A model generated the notes under the pieces. It saw nothing but the letters and a program-made list of their open reading frames with translations. It was not told the DNA's origin and did not search any database. From contig CAXHFH010000077.1 in assembly GCA_964015995.1 (NCBI GenBank), positions 1-12,222 on the forward strand: 12,222 nucleotides of DNA, read 5' to 3'. The first letter of the stretch is position 1, and each line of letters opens with the position of its first letter. A program made the translations under genes and the position numbers. Source of the DNA: UBA1672 sp964015995. GTDB taxonomy: Bacteria > Pseudomonadota > Alphaproteobacteria > Micavibrionales > Micavibrionaceae. Shown here piece after piece: positions 6,932-12,222 of the stretch.

Positions 6932-8098
6932 TTATACAGGTATAATTTCGGGGCTAATTTGTTGAAATGCAATGCGGTGATGGGAAAAGGTGCTTCCTTT
7001 CACTAAGGCTTCCATTTCCGGATATGTTTCAAAAACGGACTTTGCTGCGTCGCTTTGCCTCAATAAATCAATATCGATATTGACAGATGGATCACCTGAT
7101 AGGGGATTGAGAAAGTTCATCACAAAATCTTCTTCGCGTTCGGTGAGGGGTTGTGCTCCGTTTTCTTCTATATCAGGGAAAATATCTTTGGCAACACCGC
7201 GCCATGCTTCTAGCACGCTTTGAGTTTTATTATTGTCAAAGTGGGTGTTGTATTTCGCTCGTAAACTTTTTTGCAGATGTACCGGGTTATTACCGGCTTC
7301 GGATAAGTCATTATAGTCAAAGCTGAAGGTCGTCGGGGCTTGTCGAGCCAGTGCGATGACCGTCATGATACGCAGTAGTTCAGGGTCGTGATCATATCCG
7401 GGTGAATTGACTGTGTTGTAAACATCAACGTAATCCCCCGGTTTATCGAATAATAGAGGATCATTGTGCGCAAGCATGGCACGCGCCATTTTAAAGGCCA
7501 CGCATGCACTGGGTGCTTCGCGCCGTAAGATGCTATTTTTGTCGGAGCTGTCGTCGAACTCAACAGTGTTGACGATAGAATTATCCAGTGTCAGAAGATC
7601 AATTTCGGTAGAAACTGTAACGGATTCCGGTAATTCGATTGCATCAACAAGAACGCCGCTTTTGGCGAGCATATCCCTAACGCAGTCTTGTTCTAAAACC
7701 GTACGAATTTCATCTGTTGTGTATGTTTTTTTGGTATATATTTTGCCATCATATTCGCCGATTAATTCTGCGCGGGTTGTCAGGCCACCTTGTTCAATAG
7801 CATGATTGACGGTATCTTTCATAATTCGCATATATTTGGAAATATTATCAAGGTTACGCTCTTTGCCGGGCGGCGTGGCCAATGTCAGGTCGATGTCACT
7901 GGGGGGCTTATAAATATATGTATCCTGCATACCGCGATACCACATATAATGAGAGGTAGCAGACCCTGTTAAAACAATATGCTCGTCTTGCTCGAAAGGG
8001 TTGGGTGCATCGCGCAGGCCATCGATAAGCCGCGCGCTCATGTCACTTTTCATGATACGCTCAAGCGCCTTTTCCTGAATTTTATGTTTTAACGGCAT
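6932..8098 (-). CDS. Nucleotidyltransferase-fold protein resembling the AbiEii family
   Basis: Not recognised as a named gene. The 388-residue product (from ATG 8098; a TTG at 8104 would add two residues) has what look like nucleotidyltransferase active-site elements: VLTGSAT (42-48, the hG[G/S] loop), then PSDIDLTL with Asp68 and Asp70, and a third acidic candidate in TEIDLLTLD (Asp167). Further on, CVAFKMARAM (199-208) followed by KPGDYVDVYN (219-228) resembles the K-h-x-A ... R-x-x-D-x-x-D-h-Y helices of AbiEii/AbiGii-type proteins. The GS-to-DxD spacing (about 20 residues) is longer than the usual 7-15. The rest matches nothing I know. It is cytoplasmic, with no signal peptide or membrane helix. 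It is convergent with asd and 76 bp downstream of a TerB-like gene on the same strand. No AbiEi-like antitoxin is adjacent. Activity is inferred, not shown. Confidence 0.6.
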   Translation of the reverse strand: MPLKHKIQEKALERIMKSDMSARLIDGLRDAPNPFEQDEHIVLTGSATSHYMWYRGMQDTYIYKPPSDIDLTLATPPGKERNLDNISKYMRIMKDTVNHAIEQGGLTTRAELIGEYDGKIYTKKTYTTDEIRTVLEQDCVRDMLAKSGVLVDAIELPESVTVSTEIDLLTLDNSIVNTVEFDDSSDKNSILRREAPSACVAFKMARAMLAHNDPLLFDKPGDYVDVYNTVNSPGYDHDPELLRIMTVIALARQAPTTFSFDYNDLSEAGNNPVHLQKSLRAKYNTHFDNNKTQSVLEAWRGVAKDIFPDIEENGAQPLTEREEDFVMNFLNPLSGDPSVNIDIDLLRQSDAAKSVFETYPEMEALVKGSTFSHHRIAFQQISPEIIPV

Positions 8099-8174
8099 GT
8101 TCAACCCAATTTATTTTTTTATATTCTAAATTAGCATATTGAATTATGGGAATGCAAAGGTCTTTTGATCGCCG

Positions 8175-8693
8175 CTAATCTTTTAGAAGGTCAATGCCAA
8201 TCGCCAAAAGAACTTCATCAAGCCATTGGAAGTAGGGGATACGATGCCCGTGTTTGGTAATACCATCTTCGTCGATTGAAATATCATGTACAAATAATTC
8301 CGCTTCTGCGGTTTTTTTGGCTTTCTCGCGGATGCTGTCTATGTCCAATCCGTCTGTTGCCATGGCATGCAGACGATCCAGTAAATCCTGTTCTGAGGGA
8401 TTAAGGTTTCCGTCCTTATACGCCATGAGGCGTGCGAAATAAACGACTTGACCGCGATAGCGCGGGTCATTGATTTGTGTGAAAAGCTGCCCAACATCCT
8501 GTGGTTTTGCTAAGTCATCTTCCAGTATGTCTGTTTGTTCATCAGATAATGGGAGGCGGTTTGTGAGTGCGGATATGTAGGCACGTTCTTCATCACAAAT
8601 TATGCCATCTGCATGTGCCATTGCAATCAGACACCTGATCATGTGAAATTTACTGTTTGATACGTGATCTTTATCAAAATTTTCGTGTGCCAT
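8175..8693 (-). CDS. TerB-like domain protein
   Basis: The 172-residue, all-helical, acidic protein resembles the TerB family (tellurite-resistance/stress-associated helical domain that can bind metal). The hallmark ADG-x(4)-EE appears as AMAHADGIICDEERAYI (24-40). A second copy of the pattern, MAYKDGNLNPSEQDLL (90-105), occurs in the second helical half, as expected for this two-repeat fold. The C-terminal third (~130-172) is not part of the domain I recognise. The start ATG at 8693 follows AAAGG 13 nt upstream, an over-long spacing, so initiation may be weak. No other ter genes (terA, C, D, E, Z) are in the window, so a tellurite role is not supported. Possible functional links to the downstream nucleotidyltransferase-like gene are inferred from proximity only. 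Confidence 0.7.
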   Translation of the reverse strand: MAHENFDKDHVSNSKFHMIRCLIAMAHADGIICDEERAYISALTNRLPLSDEQTDILEDDLAKPQDVGQLFTQINDPRYRGQVVYFARLMAYKDGNLNPSEQDLLDRLHAMATDGLDIDSIREKAKKTAEAELFVHDISIDEDGITKHGHRIPYFQWLDEVLLAIGIDLLKD

Positions 8694-8914
8694 TTTTTTA
8701 TGAATACCTTTAGTCTAAGTTTCAACTTATCTTACAGCATCAAGTTTTTAAAAATAGTGAAAATTTTAGTGCGCTTTCATGATTATGTATAAACTCTCAA
8801 GTCAAACATAGAAAAACCTAACTTTATTAACCCCTAAGATGATTTTGCCCCTTTAAAATCTTATTTCTTAACCGTATGATGTAGGCGAATAAAGAAATAG
8901 GAATTTAAAAAACG
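8694..8914. other. AT-rich divergent intergenic region
   Basis: A 221-bp AT-rich gap between the TerB-like gene (minus) and sdhC (plus). It should contain promoters for both. Apart from the candidate sdh promoter listed separately, I see no RNA gene, repeat array or hairpin followed by a T-run. Confidence 0.5.
8852..8880 (+). promoter_or_regulatory. Candidate sdhCDA promoter
   Basis: A TATGAT hexamer (8875-8880) lies 17 bp after TTTAAA (8852-8857), which matches the -35 consensus at four of six positions. Transcription would start about 28 nt before sdhC. The region is AT-rich, so a chance match is quite possible. Confidence 0.3.
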
Positions 8915-9334
8915 ATGTCTGATACGACAAATAAGGTTCAAAGGCCGCTTTCTCCACATTTACAAGTTTATAAACTTCCGCTCACCGGATTGATGTCTAT
9001 ATCACACAGGATCACGGGCGCAGGTTTGGTTGTTGGTACTCTTTTGATTGCGGCGTATTTGATTGCGGCGGCAACCAGTGAAACACATTATAATACGGTT
9101 ATGTCTATCGCGACAAGCAAGCCCGGACAAATCATTATGTTCCTGTGGTCGTTTGCACTTTACTTTCACATGTTTAACGGTATTCGTCATATGTTCTGGG
9201 ATACTGGTCGCTTTCTTCAAAAAGCGCAGGCCATGCGCACCAATTATGTTGTTTTGCTATGCGCTGTTGTCGCTACGGCGATTACGTGGGGCGGTAGTAC
9301 ATTCGTTGAGTTTATGGTTGTTTTGGGGAGTTAA
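8915..9334 (+). CDS. sdhC: Succinate dehydrogenase cytochrome b556 subunit
   Basis: Membrane anchor of complex II that binds heme b and ubiquinone and links the SdhA/SdhB catalytic head to the inner membrane. The 139-residue protein has the SdhC signature RPLSPHLQVYKLPLTG (10-25) and SISHRITG (28-35), whose Ser28 and Arg32 correspond to ubiquinone-site residues in E. coli. Three membrane helices follow (~36-54, ~70-93, ~110-135). The heme-ligand histidine is His85 in YFHMFNGIRHMFWD (83-96). The start is ATG at 8915; an AGGA lies about 13 nt upstream, farther than ideal. It is the first gene of the sdhC-sdhD-sdhA operon. Confidence 0.97.
   Translation: MSDTTNKVQRPLSPHLQVYKLPLTGLMSISHRITGAGLVVGTLLIAAYLIAAATSETHYNTVMSIATSKPGQIIMFLWSFALYFHMFNGIRHMFWDTGRFLQKAQAMRTNYVVLLCAVVATAITWGGSTFVEFMVVLGS
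9325..9330 (+). promoter_or_regulatory. Ribosome binding site for sdhD inside sdhC
   Basis: GGGGAG within the last codons of sdhC, 5 nt before the ATG at 9336. It fixes the sdhD start over longer in-frame extensions into sdhC and indicates translational coupling of the two anchors. Confidence 0.7.
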
Positions 9335-9335
9335 G

Positions 9336-9740
9336 ATGTCAGAGAAATATAAAGATCAATACGCGACGCACCTGAAAAAAGCTAAAGGCTTAGGCTCTGC
9401 TCATGAGGGTACTGACCACTGGATGAAGCAAAAAATTACGGCGATTTTGAATATACCGCTCGTGCTTTGGTTTGTGTGGTCAATCGTCAGTTTACAGGGT
9501 GCAAGTCATGCGCAGTTTGTTACATGGCAGGCGCAGCCAACCAATGCTGTTCTGATGATCATGTTGATCATATCGGTGATGTATCATGCCAAACTTGGTG
9601 CGCAGGTTATTACCGAGGATTACATCTCTGCGGAATGGTTCAAGATGTTAAAGCTGATCGGGCAAAAGATATTCTTTTTGGCGCTCGGGATTATGTGCAT
9701 TTTCTGTGTGCTGAAAATTGCGTTCACCGCAGGTATATAA
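9336..9740 (+). CDS. sdhD: Succinate dehydrogenase hydrophobic membrane anchor subunit
   Basis: Second membrane anchor of complex II, sharing heme b and the ubiquinone pocket with SdhC. The 134-residue product begins with a soluble segment and KGLGSAHEGTDHWMKQKITA (17-36), typical of alphaproteobacterial SdhD. It then has three membrane helices (~37-55, ~68-91, ~105-129). MYHAKLGAQVITEDY (82-96) contains the expected heme ligand His84 and the quinone-site residues Asp95 and Tyr96. The frame is open upstream into sdhC, but the ATG at 9336, one base after the sdhC stop and preceded by GGGGAG, is the sensible start. sdhA follows after 23 nt. Confidence 0.95.
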   Translation: MSEKYKDQYATHLKKAKGLGSAHEGTDHWMKQKITAILNIPLVLWFVWSIVSLQGASHAQFVTWQAQPTNAVLMIMLIISVMYHAKLGAQVITEDYISAEWFKMLKLIGQKIFFLALGIMCIFCVLKIAFTAGI

Positions 9741-9763
9741 ATTTTAAGAAAGTAAGAAGTAAT

Positions 9764-11554
9764 ATGTCAGAGTCATACGAAATTATTGATCACGAATTTG
9801 ACGTCGTTGTTGTCGGCGCAGGTGGTGCAGGTCTTCGCGCAGGATTTGGTTGCGCAGAGAAAGGTTTGAAAACAGCGATTTTATCTAAAGTTTTTCCAAC
9901 CCGTTCGCACACGGTTGCGGCGCAGGGCGGAATATCGGCCGCGCTTGGTAATATGGGTGAAGATAGTTGGCAGTTTCACATGTATGACACCATCAAAGGG
10001 TCTGACTGGCTTGGTGATCAGGATGCGATTGAATATATGTGCCGCGAGGCGATCCCTTCGATTATTGAACTGGAACATTACGGCGTGCCGTTTTCAAGAA
10101 CAGCTGCGGGTAAGATTTATCAACGCGCGTTCGGTGGTATGACCACGCATTTCGGTAAGGGCACGGCGCAACGTACATGCGCGGCGGCTGACCGTACAGG
10201 CCACGCGATTTTGCATACGCTTTATACGCAGGCGTTGAAGCATCAGGCGCAATTCTTTATTGAATATTTTGCGCTCGACCTGATTATGGATGATGATGGT
10301 ACATGTGTTGGTGTGATGGCGTGGGATTTAGACACGGGAATATTGCACCGCTTCCGTTCCCATCAGGTTATTTTAGCCACAGGCGGGTATGGACGTACAT
10401 TCTTCTCTTGTACGTCGGCACATACCTGTACGGGTGATGGTAATGCGATGGTGCTGCGTGCTGGTTTGCCTTTGCAGGATATGGAGTTTATTCAGTTCCA
10501 CCCAACCGGAATTTACGGCGCAGGCTGTTTGATTACCGAAGGTGTGCGTGGTGAAGGTGGGTATTTGACCAACTCGGAAGGCGAACGCTTTATGGAGCGT
10601 TACGCGCCATCGGCCAAGGATTTGGCGTCACGTGATGTTGTGTCACGTTCCATGACGGTTGAAATTCGTGAAGGACGCGGTGTTGGTGAAAATAACGACC
10701 ACATTCATTTGAATTTGATGCATTTAGAACCTGAAATGATCCGCGAGCGTTTACCTGGTATCGCAGAAAGCGCCCGTATTTTCGCCGGCGTTGATGTGAC
10801 GAAAGAGCCAATCCCTGTTCTGCCAACAGTGCATTACAATATGGGCGGTATTCCGACAAATTATAAATGTGAAGTGGTTAAACCAACCAAAAAAGATCCG
10901 AACACAGTTGTTCCGGGCTTGATGGCAATCGGTGAGGCGGCGTGCGTGTCTGTGCATGGTGCAAACCGTTTGGGGTCTAACTCCTTACTCGATCTGGTTG
11001 TGTTTGGTCGCGCAGCGGCGAATACAGCAGCCGAAACCGTAACACCCGGTCAATCACATCGCCCGTTAAAAGGTGATGACGGATCAAAGGCGATTGATCG
11101 TTTGGATCATTATCGTCATGTGAAAGGCGGCACGTCCACATCAGCATTGCGTGATAAAATGCAACGTAGCATGCAAGAACATGCCGCTGTGTTCCGCACA
11201 GGTGATGTTTTGAACGAAGGTGTGACTAAAATTGATGAATGTTTTGCAGGCAAAAAGGATCTGGGCATTAAAGATCGTTCCATGATTTTTAATACTGATT
11301 TGGTGGAGACTTTAGAGCTTGATAACCTTTTATCACAAGCCGTTGCCTCGATGCATTCTGCCGCAAATCGTGAGGAATCACGCGGCGCACATGCGCGGGA
11401 AGATTTTCCTGATCGTGATGATAAAAAATGGATGAAGCATACGGCGATTTATGTTGATGATAAGGGCAAAAGCAAAATCGATTATCGTCCCGTGATTATG
11501 ACGACTCTTACCGATGAAATTGAGCCATTCCCGCCGAAAAAACGGGTTTATTAA
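9764..11554 (+). CDS. sdhA: Succinate dehydrogenase flavoprotein subunit
   Basis: Oxidises succinate to fumarate and passes electrons through covalently bound FAD to the iron-sulfur subunit. The 596-residue product is full length. FAD-binding motif VVVVGAGGAGLRA is at 14-26. The histidine that bears FAD is His49 in TRSHTVAAQGG. Substrate and catalytic residues are His246 in FHPTG, Arg290 in SRDVVSR (the proton-transfer arginine, E. coli Arg286), His358 in HYNMGG and Arg402 in GANRLGSNSL. REESRGAHAREDFPDRDD (537-553 region) and YRPVIMTTL (574-582) close the protein. The frame is open about 300 nt upstream, but that part overlaps sdhD; ATG 9764 gives the conserved N-terminus. Its ribosome site is only a weak AAGAAG. 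The stop overlaps that of a convergent ORF, and sdhB is not next. Confidence 0.98.
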   Translation: MSESYEIIDHEFDVVVVGAGGAGLRAGFGCAEKGLKTAILSKVFPTRSHTVAAQGGISAALGNMGEDSWQFHMYDTIKGSDWLGDQDAIEYMCREAIPSIIELEHYGVPFSRTAAGKIYQRAFGGMTTHFGKGTAQRTCAAADRTGHAILHTLYTQALKHQAQFFIEYFALDLIMDDDGTCVGVMAWDLDTGILHRFRSHQVILATGGYGRTFFSCTSAHTCTGDGNAMVLRAGLPLQDMEFIQFHPTGIYGAGCLITEGVRGEGGYLTNSEGERFMERYAPSAKDLASRDVVSRSMTVEIREGRGVGENNDHIHLNLMHLEPEMIRERLPGIAESARIFAGVDVTKEPIPVLPTVHYNMGGIPTNYKCEVVKPTKKDPNTVVPGLMAIGEAACVSVHGANRLGSNSLLDLVVFGRAAANTAAETVTPGQSHRPLKGDDGSKAIDRLDHYRHVKGGTSTSALRDKMQRSMQEHAAVFRTGDVLNEGVTKIDECFAGKKDLGIKDRSMIFNTDLVETLELDNLLSQAVASMHSAANREESRGAHAREDFPDRDDKKWMKHTAIYVDDKGKSKIDYRPVIMTTLTDEIEPFPPKKRVY

Positions 11555-12222
11555 CTGAAATCATCAGGGCGGCTGTCCATGCCTGTTTCCAGCTTTTGTT
11601 TCATGTAAAAACTAAAAGCGGTGTAGTGTTCGGCCGCTTTATCAAATGCGTTCGCATAGAGCTTTACGTCATTGGCGGCGTCTTCTTCAGATGCGATATA
11701 TGCTATGGTTTCATTCGCGTCTTTTAGCCCAACCATCAGTGTTGTCATGTCTGCTTCTGTAATGATTTGAGACAGATCGCTGACACCGCTTTGTTCGGAG
11801 GCTAGTATTTTTTGCGCAATAATGGCGGATTGTCCTGCCGTACTACCAAAAAATCCATCAGGCGATTTCGCGGCGAAATTAATTGTACCTTCTGCTGTTC
11901 CTGCTGCTTCGGCGTCATGCTCATTTTTGGAAATACGTTCCAGTGATTGCAATGCACCGCGAATATAAAGATGACCTGTCCCGGTGACATCACGCCATGC
12001 TTTTGATTCCGGTTCATCTTCTGAGATACCGAGGGCAGGGCGAATTTTATCACCGCGAAGCGCCATAGCCTCTATTAATTCGGATGTTTCCATAGCGGCG
12101 ATGGTGTTTGTTTCTTCAACGTGCGTATTTGAATTTAAGGGCGCAGTTTCGCTCGCAGGCTGTTCTGACCTGCCTCTGAATTTATCCTGAATGCTTTTAT
12201 TGCTCCAATCCAGTATCAGACC
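11551..12222 (-). CDS. Unrecognised protein, 5' end outside window
   Basis: The frame is open from the right edge to a TAA at 11553-11551, giving 223 visible residues. An internal ATG at 12093 would give 180 residues, but it has no ribosome site and the coding frame continues upstream to the edge without a stop, so the true start probably lies outside. I do not recognise a family. The visible part begins with a polar, low-complexity segment rich in Ser, Thr, Glu and Asn (about the first 45 residues). A mostly helical-looking, acidic region follows, with no membrane segment, cysteine motif or nucleotide-binding loop. Features such as SDLSQIITEADMTT and ANAFDKAAEHYTAF suggest amphipathic helices. 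It is convergent with sdhA, the two stop codons sharing the TTAA at 11551-11554, and occupies the place where sdhB would commonly be found. Confidence 0.6.
   Translation of the reverse strand, partial: GLILDWSNKSIQDKFRGRSEQPASETAPLNSNTHVEETNTIAAMETSELIEAMALRGDKIRPALGISEDEPESKAWRDVTGTGHLYIRGALQSLERISKNEHDAEAAGTAEGTINFAAKSPDGFFGSTAGQSAIIAQKILASEQSGVSDLSQIITEADMTTLMVGLKDANETIAYIASEEDAANDVKLYANAFDKAAEHYTAFSFYMKQKLETGMDSRPDDFS

Noticed and set aside
6912..6944. Palindrome AAGCGGCCGCTT, the following T-run and the TATACAGGTATA dyad as an asd terminator
   Set aside because: The first could form only a 4-bp stem with a 4-nt loop, the T-run is 5 nt away from it, and the second dyad overlaps the coding end of the convergent gene.
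8105..8174. Possible promoter TTGCAT...CTAATT before the nucleotidyltransferase-like gene
   Set aside because: The -10 match is poor and the region is AT-rich; co-transcription with the TerB-like gene is just as likely.
9063..9335. In-frame upstream extension of sdhD into sdhC
   Set aside because: It overlaps sdhC; the ATG at 9336 has GGGGAG at the right distance and gives normal SdhD length.
9467..9763. In-frame upstream extension of sdhA (about 99 codons)
   Set aside because: It lies wholly over sdhD in another frame and precedes the conserved SdhA N-terminus; the ATG at 9764 is the sensible start.
1..12222. Searched for CRISPR arrays, insertion sequences, tRNA/rRNA genes and long direct repeats
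   Set aside because: No repeat-spacer pattern, transposase-like frame, cloverleaf or long repeat was seen by eye.

Overview
The window looks like chromosomal DNA from an alphaproteobacterium of moderate GC content. This is inferred from the gene order plsY-dprA-topA behind pyrB, from the alphaproteobacterial form of the TopA C-terminus (zinc ribbon, lysine-rich linker, GPYGPYV / GRFGPF repeats), and from the sdhC-sdhD-sdhA layout. No close relative can be named from sequence alone. Most of the window is housekeeping. I saw no rRNA, tRNA, CRISPR array, insertion sequence or prophage gene.

Left block (1-5753, all minus strand, so read from right to left): a small A24 prepilin peptidase, pyrB (aspartate carbamoyltransferase), plsY (glycerol-3-phosphate acyltransferase), dprA (ssDNA-binding RecA loader) and topA (topoisomerase I, running off the left edge). 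From pyrB to topA the genes are tightly packed: a TGATG stop/start junction, a 20-nt overlap and an 11-nt gap. They very probably form one transcript. dprA and topA both appear to start at TTG codons, each chosen because a good Shine-Dalgarno sequence sits at the right distance. pyrC, often found between pyrB and plsY in alphaproteobacteria, is absent.

Middle (5754-8914): a 146-bp divergent intergenic region leads into asd (aspartate-semialdehyde dehydrogenase, plus strand). Two less ordinary minus-strand genes follow. One is a 388-residue protein with nucleotidyltransferase-fold motifs resembling the AbiEii family. The other is a 172-residue TerB-like protein. They are separated by 76 bp and are the only accessory-looking pair in the window.

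Right block (8915-12222): sdhC, sdhD and sdhA on the plus strand encode the two membrane anchors and the flavoprotein of succinate dehydrogenase (complex II). sdhB does not follow sdhA. Instead a convergent, unrecognised ORF overlaps the sdhA stop codon and stays open to the right edge. The iron-sulfur subunit must therefore be encoded elsewhere.

The strongest candidates for something new are the nucleotidyltransferase-like/TerB-like pair and the unrecognised ORF downstream of sdhA. For neither does the sequence alone prove a novel system.
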